A stretch of DNA of 64,000 nucleotides from Liolophura sinensis. Lineage: Eukaryota; Mollusca; Polyplacophora; Chitonida; Chitonidae. The position numbers were made by a program, and so were the translations under genes. The notes under the pieces are model-generated. The model ran no database searches, had not been told where the DNA came from, and saw nothing but the letters and a program-made list of their open reading frames with translations. The stretch lies in the NCBI RefSeq assembly GCF_032854445.1, contig NC_088302.1:50810046-50874045 (forward strand), written 5' to 3'. Shown in pieces: positions 1 through 16,730 of the stretch. How positions within the stretch are numbered: the stretch's first letter is position 1; every line of letters begins with the position of its first letter.

Positions 1-2130
1 GCATTTCAACTACGTTAATGAAAACTGGAGAAGTTAATACAATAGGCTAACGGCGGAATTACAGAGAGGCCCACGGGTTAACACCAGCGTCAAATGCCTG
101 GCACAATATGGCTGCTAGCTTTATACATGGTCAAATGGATACAGTAGAAGGTGTACATTATATAGTCTACATTTTACGTTGACCGTTTGAAGTTGTAAAA
201 GTACCAAGACATGGTACATGAATGAGTATAATGTAAACGCCTTTTGGGGCATTTAATATTTCCCATGTCTGTTCTCGTCTCAGAGAAGCTTAAACAGTTC
301 TCCCACGACAGAAACCGACACCCGGTAAGCATTCTTGACCTTACAAGGACGGAACAGTCACATACACACGTGTCATGATTTTCCAGGAAATGAACATAAT
401 CTGTTGCCACTGCATTTTACTTGCTGTTTTAACATAACTGACTGGTGGGTAAACAAGCATGACGTCATTAGCTGGTACCAACCGAGTCTTTGATTGGTCC
501 ACGCGGATTTACAGTTGACGTTCTGTCATGTTAGTATATTGTGCTGGGTGTATGGGGAACCTGCATCCCTATAGAATTGTGTCTCTTCCTGGTAGTTATA
601 AGCTGATGTATTTCTCAGTAAACAATTTACATATAACAGGATGGGGACAGGTACAGCGTCATTTTACGTCCCATGCTTAGATAGGTGCAGGTAGTCGCTA
701 TAGGGCGAAGTCCGCGTATGCTGCTATCTTGGATGGAAGCTTTGCTCGAATGACGGATGGTTGAATTTATTAGCTTAAAGTTGATAATCCCATGCAAACT
801 GGTGCGGTGTTAGCGGAGACAAGGGTTAAGTCGCCAAACATAACAGAAGAGGTGAAAAAGCTCTTGGCAGACTGATACAGCCAATATGGTTTTAGTACCG
901 GCCAGATTTGGGGATACCAGAAGGGTATTCGCTCCCCTAGAGATCACAGGTCATGACCTCTTCTCATATCACCTGACCCTGATCCAGACCTCTGCACCTC
1001 TCCATCACAACAGCCCTATTATAGCGGCCACAAATCCCAGCCGGACAGGGCAGTGGTATTACACGGGTCTTTGTCCCAGTCTGAACTATACATACTTCAG
1101 GGCACAGAAGGGCCATGCACCCAATAGTTCTTCTCCACAGGGATTGTCAGAGCGAGGAGCAAGGGAATAATGAAAGGGTATGGAGAGCGGCGACCTTTAG
1201 CCCCTCAGCCCCACGCAGGACTGTCATCAATGTCAGGCATTACAAAAACCTAGCGACCCTTTAATTGAAACCGTATGCCCAAGGGTCAAGCTCATAAAAA
1301 TATTGGACTTATCAATCATTGGCTACTTGATGGAAGAACGTGCTAGCCGGGTAATTCACACGTTATACCCATCCCTGACTGTTATCCAATCGTTTCACAC
1401 CGTGTTATACAAACTGTAGTTCAAAATAACCTTAATCTCTTCAGCCAATCATGGAGATGTGAGATGTTATATTTAACCATTTGTAACTTCCTGTTCACAT
1501 CCCGTTAACGACCCGAGTCTGCGATTTAGATTAAGGGGAAAACGCCGATCGGTAGTTCAGACAGGAAGATGCTAGAGTGTGTGGAATCATAGCGATCTGA
1601 TATCTTGTAGACTGTGTAAAAAGTCATTACTAAATTACCGAAAAAACTGAATGGCACCTACATGTGTTTCTACATGTCTAGTTTCAGACTCTCTGCATTG
1701 TACATGTATGTAAAAAGTGATGGGAAAGCATTTATGCAGTTTATGGCCACTAATACTTTCATTCGTCCATATAACATGGCATCTACTGGCTGTATCACAA
1801 AAGTCAAGGAGTAAATTTTCCCCAACGTTTCTCGTTAGTCAATTCGCCATATGGCGTTATAACCTATAAACATGGTCAGTAAGAGAAAAGGAGAGGCAGA
1901 AAAACGTTGTTGAAATATGTACGCAAGCCCTAAACATGCATATAGGCGTGTGTAAATAAAGCCGGGGTTGAAACACCCACAAGTGATACATCTATAAAGA
2001 ATATCAGAATCCGTTCAGCGGCTTCACTAAACAGTTAATTCGGCCATATCGAATCGCCTGGGATTGATCGATTTAGACCAACATATATTATTTCCATTTC
2101 CTACTTTCTTTATGTTCTTAACCGTCTTTC
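1..2130. other. Non-coding stretch, nothing recognised
   Basis: Unique-looking sequence. The open frames (174-410 minus, 886-1170 plus) show no domain, no repeat of conserved residues and no splice context. Confidence 0.6.
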
Positions 2131-2220
2131 CGGTTTCCATCCACCATAATGCTAGCCGCCGTTGTATAAGTGAAATATTCTTGAGTACGGCGTAAAACGC
2201 CAACCAAATAAATAAATAAA
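2131..2220 (+). mobile_element. tRNA-derived SINE, 5'-truncated
   Basis: The 3' half of the window's main SINE family is in sense orientation: CACCATAATGCT core, GTATAAGTGAAATATTCTTG, GAGTACGGCGTAAAACGCC and the AAATAAATAAATAAA tail. The tRNA-like head is missing, as expected from incomplete reverse transcription. Confidence 0.8.
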
Positions 2221-3636
2221 TCTTAAGCGTCATAATTAGTGATCGGTTTTCAAGACCCTATGCCAAAAGCGGTTGTATATATGACAGAATTCTGTTACGT
2301 TTACTGCTGTTCATGTTACTACACATACACTAGGACATACTGGAACCTTCTTGGTTGGAGGAAGATTCACCTGACCTATACTGACATTTTATGCCGCTCC
2401 GTTTATGTGTACTCACGTATTCAGTGGGAAGCCATAGATTATACAGACTTGACGCCTTTCATAATCTTAGGTAAACACAGGAGGTATAGATGTGAATGAT
2501 CCCGTTATCCTTGTAATTATTGTTCGTTATTTTCTCCTTTATATCAAAGCTAACTTTCTACCCTGCCTCGAATATATAGCTGTCAATGTTTGAAACACCC
2601 TGGAAATTTATACTTCCAGTCTAATTGTACTTGGAGTTTTATTTGATTGCGTGGTTTTGAATAGATCTTCATGAGTATAATAGAAATCACGTGCAAAACA
2701 AGTTTACCGTTACGCGTGTCGGGCTATTTAGCCTGCAAGACAATACATGTAAAAGGATACATGAGGTCTTAAGCCTTGATGTATGGATCGTATGACAGTA
2801 AGGATAAAAATCTAAACAGTACCAGACAGTAGGCGTATTGACTTAGATAGACTGTTCCAGATGAGGGGATACTGGTTAATGCTGCCACCTTCTCCACCCT
2901 GTAATCACAGGGTCAAGTGATTTCCTTACACCCCCAAACAGACAAAGCTTCTCACAAGGCGACTGACCCCATGCAGCTATTAATATATCAGCCTATATGC
3001 AGTCACTGAATAGATATTATATAGATATATGTAGGACAAAAAGTAATTCACCAGCAGATAACTATAAACTTGTCTGTTTATAATGATACGTGCACACTGA
3101 ATATGTGGCGCTTCAGCTTTGCTTACGTGAGCCTTGGAAATCAAAGTATCACGTCCGACATACGTACACCACTCATAAATCGTAAAGGAGAGCTCCACGT
3201 CGATCATCGCAACACACATTTACACAATCGAATTAAGAAAAATTATAAATAAACAGTAAATAAAGCCGGTAGAGGCAAATTAATGTTGGCCTCTGAGACT
3301 CACAATTATTTGGTTTCCAGCAAATGATATAAATGCTGAATCCAGATTTATATTCATCTTGACAAGGATCGCAAAAATAAAAAAAAATTTAAAAAAAAAA
3401 CAGAAAAAAAAACGAACAAACAAGCAAACGATCTGAACATAAGTATAACTGTTCATACAATTAATTGCACAACTTTAATCTAAAAGAAACTGTAAAATAG
3501 TGTTTTGAATAGTATTTCACATGACAGTGAATAGATATGTAACCTTGTCACTATCATTTAAGTAATTTTCCCCCTGTTGTCTAATATTTGTGTAAGATAG
3601 TTCACCGTTAAAGCTAGGAAAAGCATGATTTTACTT
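2221..3636. other. Non-coding stretch
   Basis: Short frames only (2239-2499 plus, 2980-3219 minus), with no recognisable protein. An A-rich low-complexity run lies at about 3375-3420. Confidence 0.6.
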
Positions 3637-3676
3637 GTTTATTGGGTGCTATTTAACGGCATATTCTCAAGAATTT
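3637..3676 (-). mobile_element. SINE 3'-end relic
   Basis: A degenerate piece of the same family, tail side only: GTTTATTGGGTGCTATTTAA, then CGGCATATTCTCAAGAATTT. Only about 40 bp is recognisable. Confidence 0.5.
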
Positions 3677-4373
3677 ATTAGTTGGAGACTTACATAACTG
3701 AAGCAAACCTGTGCTAGAATAAGTATGTAATAGAAAATATGCACTATATAGCAAAGCAGAGAGAAGTTCAGTCTGTTTTAAGAGAGAAAAGACAGGTACA
3801 TTATTGTATTACAGATTATTATACCGCACAGCTTACATGCAGGGTTAAGTGGGCGGGGTAGTTAGGGTAAATGTACACATATAGGCTATCTACACCCAGT
3901 TGCATTGTGGCTAGCCAGAAAATAGTCCGAAATGTTTTGGAGACAGAAAGTAAACATGAGCATTACACACTGCCACAGTTCTCAACGTATGTCGAGGAAG
4001 TGCTTTAACCGTTCGTCTAATTTGACATCAGATGTCTATGCGTGTCATGAAATAAGTGCGTGCTAAGTACCAGTAAAAAGTCATTTCAATTACTAGTGCA
4101 CCAAACTGGTTTATATTGCGGTTCCTCGAAGCATGAGACTGTATATAATATATGCTACAGAGGATATCCTGTTGTGGATTGACGCTCGAAACCATCCGAC
4201 AGACAGTTGAATCCTATTCCGGATGCTCCTCTCAATTCGCCGAACTGCCAGACAGAATCTATATACGGTTAGTGAGTATGCGAGAGCGTGAAGGTCATGA
4301 CCCCTGTGTCTTATGTGACAAGATGTGCCAACAGCGGTCCAGAGATCAACTTGCCGGGGCAGCACTGACATAG
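3677..4373. other. Non-coding stretch, nothing recognised
   Basis: Overlapping open frames at 4111-4373 on both strands lack any family match and lead into the 98-bp duplication. Confidence 0.6.
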
Positions 4374-4572
4374 TGTAAATACAGCTGGCTGGAGCCGTAA
4401 ATACAGCAAAAATACTACTGATATACTAAAGAAATACGTGTAGAAAAAAGTATGTTGGACATTAGATATCAGGTATAAATAAAGCTGACTGGAGCCATAA
4501 ACACGGCGTAAATACAACAATAATGTACTATAGAAATACGTGTGGTAAAATATGATAGCCATTAGATGACAG
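4374..4572. repeat. Tandem duplication, about 98 bp x 2
   Basis: Both halves share AGCTGGCTGGAGCC / AGCTGACTGGAGCC, then GTAAATACA, GAAATACGTGTRG and CATTAGATRWCAG. They have diverged by substitutions and small indels. The ORFs overlapping here on both strands have no other support. Confidence 0.65.
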
Positions 4573-5269
4573 ATGTAGGACTCGATTACTCTACTGCATG
4601 TGACATAGTGGCCCGCCCCAAGTAGTAGCTTAATTAATCCAGTGGATTAATTGTATATCTATGATACGTACGGCATGACGAAGTAAGCTTAGAGACTTTT
4701 TAACTGTATAAATCATTTTTAGTTTATATGATAACTCAGTATATGTAACATGATGGATGCCTTCGTGAAATGCAACTTGTTTCAGTTGCAAAAGTTTTTT
4801 CCAGCTGAACTATGATAATTTCGGGTCTGAACAAAGCATTATTTGGTCAGTCCAACAATCTGTCAGTCAAACACTAGCTGATTGTGGTAACGTGACCAAT
4901 TTGATCTCACGAGCGTGCTTCTCGACAACTTCTGTAATAAGAGAAACAGGACCGTCAAAAGCTGAGACCGGGACATGGTATCAATAAGAGCTCTTCTACA
5001 TCTGTGAGGCCAGCTTAAATTCCAGATGGGACCATTCGACTGATGACGCCCATCATGCTGATCATCTCTGCTTACCATTTGTAGGCAATTGCCCGCAGGC
5101 CGGAATGGCTGCACCAATATGTTCTACAACCAGTCCTGTCTGTTTAGGAGTACACAGACGCATATGTTATAGCCCCAATATGTTCAGTGTATAAGTTTAG
5201 CAAGAGTTGGAAAATCTGTAACCAGTGCTTTCTATGTTGTGTCCTTAGCTCAAGTTTCTAAGTAAATTA
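4573..5269. other. Non-coding stretch, nothing recognised
   Basis: Apparently unique DNA. The minus frame at 4863-5117 is not recognisable. Confidence 0.6.
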
Positions 5270-5483
5270 GTGGCATTGAGAAAACACCAAAATGATCCGT
5301 TGTATTTAAAAACCACCAAAATGATCCGTGGTATTGAGAAACCACCAGAATGATTACCTAGAAACCACAAAAATGATAAGCGGAACTGAGAAACCACCAA
5401 AACGCTTTCTCCAAAACCAATTGTGGCATTAATTAAAGAACCATCGATATCATTTGTGGATTGAGGAAACACTAAAATCCATC
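5270..5483. repeat. Minisatellite, 29-bp unit, about 7 copies
   Basis: Unit GTGGTATTGAGAAACCACCA plus AAATGATCC. The first three copies are exactly 29 bp; later ones carry indels. The minus-strand ORF through it (5245-5472) is a by-product. Confidence 0.75.
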
Positions 5484-5871
5484 GTAGAATATTTATAAAT
5501 CAATGTTTTGTGTGTAAATGCTTGTTCTGATAAGCGTGTTATCCCATTTTGTTTGACGTTTCTGTGCACTTATCGGAATTAAATTGTGTTGAAGAAGTAG
5601 ACCTATTACCATTCACAAGAGTGTCCAGAATCGGATTAGTGTTTCCAAAAGCAAAGCCAAAGACTTCCAAATCTCGCATTTGTAAGAGTATTGCTTGAAT
5701 TTTCAGAGGCCCATATATTCTGAGTGGATATCTTTGATGCAGAAATTAACAAGACATAGAAGTTTCTGTGTGTCATGATATCGGAGGTAAAATTCTTTAT
5801 AAGGCTAATGCTTAAAAGTGAAAGTCAGTGTATTCCGATATTGTAGATATACTATTGCAGGCGTAAATTAC

Positions 5872-5917
5872 TATTCTCCAGTGCGGCGTAAAACATGCAC
5901 CACGCAAATAAATAAAT
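5872..5917 (+). mobile_element. SINE 3'-end relic
   Basis: Shows TATTCTCCAGTGCGGCGTAA, AACATGCACCACGC and an AAATAAATAAAT tail, matching the last 45 bp of the main SINE. The rest is missing. Confidence 0.6.
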
Positions 5918-7214
5918 GTCAAAAGTATATCGGAAATAGTAACGTTTAATCGAACGGTACCTTATTTATGGTACATTCATGCACAACACTATAACGTACA
6001 TACAAACCACCTAACCATTATAATTTTCAAGGTATGTCAAATTTAGTAACATATTTTAAGGGCGTACGTGCATCTTTTGAGCTTGTAGCTTGTGTGATTT
6101 TTTTAGTTTTTTTTTCTTTAGAATGTTTGGCCGGATATGTTAGCCTGAGCCTCGTACAGATTAAAGATGTTCCACTTCTGACACTATGCAGTCCCCAGAT
6201 CCGAACCTTCTGTTGTGAAAACAAAGTCACTATAACAGCACAAATCATAAGCATATCACAAGATATCTGCCAGTTTAGGATCCGGAAAATACATTAAAGT
6301 CTCTCGGAAGGGGGTTCCTATACTCGCGTCAGGAAACTCAAAACCAGCTATAATATCCGCCCAAGATCTGCATTTCCCATAAAATACAGCACACTCCACA
6401 TGAGATGTCATTCGAAAATCGCTTAATATTAAAATCTCGTTGGCGACACCTGATATATGGTTTTATCTGACGACACCCTAGATATTGTATATCAAATTCT
6501 ACACACAACCAGAAGTTCAGGTCAGAGGAAATTACTCGCGCAATGCCTGTAATGATGTCCCTTTTGGAACACCGTAACCAAAATGGACGCCCGTGTTATG
6601 ACTTAACAGTTCTTGTCATACAGCCATCCATTTGTAAGGATAATCTGACACTGATCAGCTCTGATTATACATCTCATAAGAGTGGTGTTATAGACTGTCA
6701 CAGGTGCCAGATCTGGAAACCTGGATACTTTTGTCATGCTAGTTTAGCCCAGAAGATAATTTTACCTAAGACACGATGACATTTCTGATTAAAAAGGACA
6801 TGTAATAACTGAAGTAGTTTTATTGAATCAAATCTAATAAGCGAAATGTCCGATTTTTCAGATGCCTTCCTTCAACCCAAAAAGCTTCATGCATCGAAAT
6901 ATTGTCCGCAGACCGACCATTAGTATCACTTGCATATAACTGTCGAAAAGAATTCAACTTTTTAAAGAAAATGTTGTTTTGAAATAACACTGAATGTTAA
7001 GATATAGAAAGGAAAACAAAACCAAGCTGCTGTTTCAAAATCTGCTGAAAATCAAGAAACTGCTCAACGATGTAATGAGCGTAAATCTGACATGCATTGG
7101 GTAAATTTATTCTGCCTGATACTGGCTGCTCTAAAATTAGTCTTAACTGGAGAATGGAGTCTTCTTGTTCCATTTGACCAATTTTAGCAGTTAAGGTTTT
7201 ACCTGAGCATCATC

Positions 7215-7682
7215 TCACAGATGTACTGGCATGGTCCACGACCAGCTAGAGACAGACTGGGAACTGAACAAATAAAAAAAGGGAATCAACAATGGTCTGG
7301 ACAAAAAATCCCGAAATGCTAATGATCCCCACAGATTACTCGTGTGCACGAGTTTTTGTCTCGTTGTCCTCTTTGATGGCGAGTCTTTGGCTTGGACAGC
7401 GTTGTGTCTTGTCAGCGTGTCATCCTTAACATCTGGGATGACACAGGGCAGATGTCCCCTCCTCATCCACACAACAAAGACCACTAAAAGCAGCACTACA
7501 AAAAACTCCGTGTCCGTCAATATGTGTTTTAATAAACCCTCCTGGTTTTCTACACATCCTTTCACGGGCGGCTTTTGAAGGCACAATGGAAAGCTTGACC
7601 CGTGCTTGATTAAACCAGAAGGCAAACGCGAATGGTTAAATTGCTGCTGTTGGGCAGACCTATCGGGATTATACGGGACCAC
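7215..7682 (-). CDS. Uncertain ORF with one hydrophobic segment
   Basis: 155 codons, the longest non-repetitive open frame in the left half outside arrays. It has a Gln-rich stretch, then EFFVVLLLVVFVVWMRRGH (residues about 75-93), which looks like one membrane span with a basic stop-transfer, then a Lys/Arg/Ser-rich segment. No family is recognised. The ends are not supported by splice sites or promoter signals I can defend. It could be an exon of a small membrane protein or chance. Confidence 0.2.
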   Translation of the reverse strand: MVPYNPDRSAQQQQFNHSRLPSGLIKHGSSFPLCLQKPPVKGCVENQEGLLKHILTDTEFFVVLLLVVFVVWMRRGHLPCVIPDVKDDTLTRHNAVQAKDSPSKRTTRQKLVHTSNLWGSLAFRDFLSRPLLIPFFYLFSSQSVSSWSWTMPVHL

Positions 7683-8720
7683 AAGTCAGAGCAAGGTCAG
7701 CTATATACCGTGATCTTTTACATTCATTTAGAGTTCATTTTACAGGCAAATAAAGCATCAGAAGATGGGCTGATGTTCTTCAAAAGACTGGTATTGTTTA
7801 ATTTTCAGTATAGTCATTCCAAGACATTAACCTGCAAAGAAGTCATCATGTATACACGTTTGTCTAGAAAGTTCAATACTGTACACAGTGTTTTAATGAA
7901 AACTTTATGAATATTGTTCTGTGGATGTCTAATTATACTCTTTACTGCAACTATATTTAATCTCAATAATGTACACCTGACTATATATGTATTATATTGT
8001 CCAATATGTATTGCATCTTTGCATTTTACCACGGGGTATCAATTTATTACCTGACTTAAACGTTTATCTAATCTGCGCTGTCAACCGATCTGAAGCATAT
8101 ATATATATATGGCTATAATTAGTTCCTTGCATTTTTGCGTATTAACAGCGTGATTCTGAATGGGAACACAAAACGCTTCTAAGCAGGCGTTCATGTGGAA
8201 GAAAAGAAAAGATGGCCACATTTCATGCATAATATACAGCACCTGAGAAAAAAAGAGGTGAACTTTGATTAATGGTAATGTTTACGAAAGCCTTAATAAA
8301 AACGGTAATTAAAAGTATTGCAAAAATATGGGCTGGTTTGAGGTCATGTATATTACAAGATGGATTAAACACGCTACTTGCATAATATGAGATGGATCGA
8401 TTAGATAAACCTACTTGCATAGAGCGGTGGGGAGGTATGTTAAAATAACCAACGTTATAATGAGGCTACGCCGATTTCATTTACGAGCCCTGCACTGGAA
8501 ATTGATAAAATCCAACATTTATGGTGACCCGTTAGAGCCTTTTGAAATTTTTAACTGATTTTCTACTGATTTACAACGAGGGCTTTCTAATGAAATTTAT
8601 CAATATCAACAAAGGATTTGAAGTACTAGTACATGCAAAAAGAAATTAACGCCGAAACATAATTAATAAAACATGATTCATAAATTTAATTCAACTAATA
8701 ACCTCGAAAAACAGCGAAAA

Positions 8721-8820
8721 ACGCTTTCTCCGCGGTGTAAACCTTTTCTACGCGGTGGAAACGTTTCCTCCAGACTGTAAACATTTCCATCGCGGATAAA
8801 GGGTTTACATCCCGGGGAAA
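8721..8820. repeat. Minisatellite, 20-bp unit, 5 copies
   Basis: Five units fall exactly at 20-bp spacing, each of the form ACGTTTCCTCCGCGGTGTAA with substitutions only, no indels. The GC-rich CGCGG core contrasts with AT-rich flanks. Confidence 0.8.
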
Positions 8821-12675
<3,855 letters not shown>

Positions 12676-13146
12676 TCGTTGAGAACCCAAAGGAGTAGGT
12701 AAGAACCCTGGGGCGGTAAAAACACTAAAGGTTGCCAAATCCTCAAGAAGTATAAGAGAATCCCAAGACGGTTATGAACCCCAAAGGTTGCAAGATCTTC
12801 AACATGTATAAGAAATTCAAGCCTAATAAAAATCCCAAAGGGCGTTAGAGCCCGAAAACCGTTATAAGAAGCTTGAAGGTAATATCCCCCAAGACCTATA
12901 GGAGAATCCCGGCACTGTGAAAAACTCCAAAGGTTGGAAGATTCCCAACACATATAAGAGAACCTCAAGAAAGTTAAACAACCCCAAACATTGTACGATT
13001 CCAAAGATCGTTATGTACTCTGAATGCTGCAATGTCACTTAACCGTACAAAAGAACCCAACGACCGTTTAGAGCCTCAAATGTCGTAACATCCCTAAGAT
13101 ATATTTCAGAATCCTCAGACCGTTAAAACACCTGAATGTTGTAAGC
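12676..13146. repeat. Degenerate minisatellite, about 56-bp unit, 8-9 copies
   Basis: Recurring pattern of CCCCAAAGGTTGCAAGATC, then TATAAGAGAA, then CCTCAAGACCGTTA. Copies differ by many substitutions and indels, so this is an old array. The 126-codon minus-strand ORF at 12624-13004 lies in it and shows repeated residues, as expected from a repeat rather than a protein. Confidence 0.7.
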
Positions 13147-15165
13147 TGGTTGTTCCTGGAATGAGGCCCCTGTGACGGGTGTTGTAGAGTGAGACCTCAC
13201 AGGGCGCTGACACCACGGCTTCTACTTACACAGCCCATCTGGACATCGTTCCAAACGTCTCTATGTTTTTAACCCGAGAAAACTGTGAACAAGTTCAAAG
13301 AGGCCTCTAGCTCACCATGTGTTTGTTCGCCATCCCTCATCGTTATAGTTAACTAGCCACTATATATTCTGTTTCCAGTCCGTCCTTGGATCCCATTCTC
13401 TCTTGCACGGTGGGCTGATTGGTGAGAAGAGGGTTGCCCTCGACGAGTAGCGCTATACGGCCAACATTGTCATCAGATTCCGCGGAAGTCTCAGCCTTTG
13501 GTGGGCGTCTCTTAAGTGCCATATATACATTCCGCTAAGTCTGAACAAAATAGTTCTCTTCTCAAAGTCCATAAAACATAAAGTACTCTGAATTTACCAC
13601 AATGAAGCAATTCATACATCATTTTGAAGGACATACACGAACATGTGTATAATGAAGACCTATTACACTTCTATGATACGTGGATTTATTTCTGTTCTAT
13701 ATAGATCCTCGAAGGACCGAGTAAAAAAACATAGGGGAAGATTAGTCTTACTTTGAGACAGAAGTGGTTTGAATACAGAAATTTGTGCGTTACAGGTCTT
13801 TCTTAAGTAGCAGAAAGATTCCGCATAAACGTTAATCCGTCCAAAATGATGAAGTGGTCAAGAATTGCACTACAGCATGATAATAGCTGTAGTGTTTAAG
13901 AATGGGTCATAAATTCCTTGCATTCCTTGTTACTTAATGTTCTTATGCTTTGGATTCAAACGGCACTCGAAGTGTACCAAATAATAAACGGGACGGTTGG
14001 GATTTGTTTTATATGCACGATCCAGACGACGTCGTGTTTACAACCAGTCCCCGGTCTGACCTGTTGTCCAATCAGGCCGACCTCTTTTCGCGGGTTACCT
14101 GGGGTTGTTTTATTATTATGACACGGATGTAACTATATCCTTAACAAACAGCCGAGGCAGATTGCGGACAAAGCGGGCTAAAACACACCTAGCAACCCCT
14201 GCTTGAGGCAAACCACCTTTTGCTGTCGCTGTTTGGAGAAGAAACAGAAACCATATGCGAGGGCTTTAGTTTCTCCGATGTTGGCTAAAGATGTCAAGAC
14301 TGACACATTTTTGGCATGCCCAACAATTAACAGAACTTCTTTTTTCCACTTGGTCACTGATTAATGGGAGAGGTCTGTTTTCTGGGAGGTTACAGCATAG
14401 AGGCAGCAGTGCTATAACGTCCTGGCAACGTTACGTGATAGGTCGTGCCTCGCTTTGGTATCCCTCCAGACGAGGTCACGAAGTCCTGACCTCGGAGCGC
14501 GAGATGCCAAACAGACTCCATAAAGCAGATACCGGATTGACTTATCACCAATCAGAAACCGGCTTTTATGAAGGCCATCAAATTTTAAGAGATTTAGGTG
14601 AGTTAATGGTGGGAAAAGCCGGTGGGTCAGATGTCGGGTCTAAGCGTCAGGGGTGACGGAATCATTATGTAACCACGCAGATATCTCTATTGACACAGTG
14701 CAGCTATAAACTGACGCCAGCTCCTTTGGCGCTAAATTAGAGCTCGGCGAGATTAAACAAAACTCTGCAGGGATACTTTACTGACGTTGTGGTTGACAGC
14801 TTTCTCGTGAGATTACAGATAACAGCTGAAGAAAACGTATGACAGTTTTCTTGGGAGATGAAGCCACAGATGGCAAGTTTTATACTCGGAAGAAAAACCT
14901 TCTTGTCTCTTTACTCATTATCCTGACTGAAACATGCACCAGGCTTAACTCCAGATATGGAAGAATAATTAATGTTTATGCCGTTTTGCAAAAATATGTA
15001 ACTTGGAAATTATTTTTGAGTACAACCAAAATTTTCCAATATCCAAATAAATAATTATGACTAATGTGTTCTGTAAACATTCCTATGACGAGTATAAGAA
15101 ATATAGGCTTACAAGTAACAGCCAGTGGCCAGGTGGGTGCCTGAAAGTAGTGCTCTACGTGAAGA
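13147..15165. other. Non-coding stretch with GC-richer parts
   Basis: 13150-13520 and 14020-14670 are GC-richer than the surroundings. The 121-codon frame at 14291-14656 has no recognisable domain. A pair of overlapping frames at 13918-14132 likewise. Confidence 0.5.
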
Positions 15166-15176
15166 AGAAGAATTAG

Positions 15177-15415
15177 ATTTATTTATTTATTTATTTAGTG
15201 TTTTACGCCGTACTAATAAATATTTTACTTATACGATGGCGGCCAGCATTATGGTGGGAGGAAACCGTGTAGAGCCCTGGGAAACCACGACCATCCGAGG
15301 TTTCTGCCAGCCCTTGCCACGTACGGCCGGAGAGAAAGCCAGCATGAGCTGGACTTGAGCTCCTGGGTAATTACGCTGCGTTAGCGTACTAACCAACTGA
15401 GCCATGGAGGCCCCC
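15177..15415 (-). mobile_element. tRNA-derived SINE, nearly full length
   Basis: Read on the minus strand it begins GGGGGCCTCCATGGCTCAGT. This carries a pol III A box (TGGCTCAGTTGG) at its tRNA-like head, followed by the conserved core and the TTTATTTATT-complement tail. About 25 bases between head and core (the CTCACAGCGACCGCATTGG part, which includes B-box sequence) are deleted. A 10-bp target-site duplication with one mismatch flanks it (15166-15175, 15416-15425). Confidence 0.88.
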
Positions 15416-15425
15416 AGAAGCATTA

Positions 15426-16730
15426 AATAAACACAGCTAAGTGCGATGCATCTTTTCTTTTGCATGTGTTGCCATATTCCTGTCAGGAGTTGAAGGGTTA
15501 AGAGAGGTACAAATTTATGTAAATTTACATATTTAATTGGTTTTAAACGCCGCGTACATATGGAGGTAGAGGTTACCGAACAGAGCCCGCGTGGGTGGGG
15601 TGGGTATGTGTACACTCCTTGCCGGTTACCTTACTGACAAACTTACTGAGGTAAAGCTGGCCGCAAAGGAGGCACCGTTTGGTTGATTTATCCACCAAGA
15701 CCTATCCACGATATGGCGTTCAACGTGAGACGCCTTAGATCACTATGTCAGGCAGGGACCTAACCTGCCATTGATGTGTACTGTTAACTCAATGAAGGCA
15801 TAAGATGCATCTAATGTTGGCTGTCCATAAGCTTATAAGACCCACCTGGTTACAGTGCATGATGTTTGTATGATTCGTATCTCTGAATATCTCACGTTTT
15901 AGTCTATATACAGTGGATTTTCATGTATAGGCAGTAGTACGAATCCAGGCAGGAAGTACACGGACCTACCTACAAACACTTCTGATAACAACCTGATAAG
16001 CCAGAAAAAAAATCCAACTCTGAACATTAACAGGTCCGGCTTACATGCTGAAGTACACAGTGAACTGAACCAACCCTGCACTGCATGGATATACCTCAGC
16101 TATAGTTACCTATCTGCACAGGTCTACACTTGAGCCCTGATATTTATCTGCCAATGCATTCTTGGTATCGTGCACCAAGACGCTGTCATGATAAACCAAT
16201 GCATTGCAGCCGTACCCGAATAAACTAGTCAAATAAACCAGGCGGTGTGGTGACCAGTTCATTGTTTGGAGCCAGATGGTGGTGTAGATATGGACATCAA
16301 AGACTGCTTAAGTGCAGTGTCCAAGGAGCCGATAGGTTCCTCTCCTATCTGCCGAAATATACTTTCAAACCATTTCCAGTTTTATCCATTTTATTTGCAG
16401 AGAACGGAGAGTATTTAGATGATCCTCTGCTCATGTTCGTCAAAGTTCACATGGAAGTTCATTATGTGAAACTGGTACAACTTTACATACTTTATATACG
16501 ATAAACGATATATGCTCTATGTAATACACAGTTGTTAAAACCCAAACTGAGCTGTACATACGGACATCAAATACAACTGCTTGGTAACAGATATACACTG
16601 AAATGAGATTTTGTCGGTATACAATCCCCTATTATGTATGGATAATATTGCTCATATAAAACTCTGCAGGTGTCAAGGCACAATTGCATTGGTTAGGGAT
16701 GAATATATGGACTCGATACATCCTGGTTAA
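15426..16730. other. Non-coding stretch, nothing recognised
   Basis: Only short frames (15899-16081 minus, 16247-16504 plus), without family features. Confidence 0.6.

Larger units (their letters stand above)
5484..8720. other. Non-coding stretch apart from a SINE relic and one uncertain ORF
   Basis: Holds the SINE tail at 5872-5917 and the uncertain ORF 7215-7682. The opposing frames at 6027-6297 and 7632-8032 show no known motif. Confidence 0.55.

Noticed and set aside
14291-14656. 121-codon plus ORF in GC-richer DNA
   Set aside because: No recognisable domain, and high GC lengthens chance frames.
15380-15415. tRNA gene on the minus strand
   Set aside because: Only the tRNA-like head of a SINE, with an A box but no cloverleaf.
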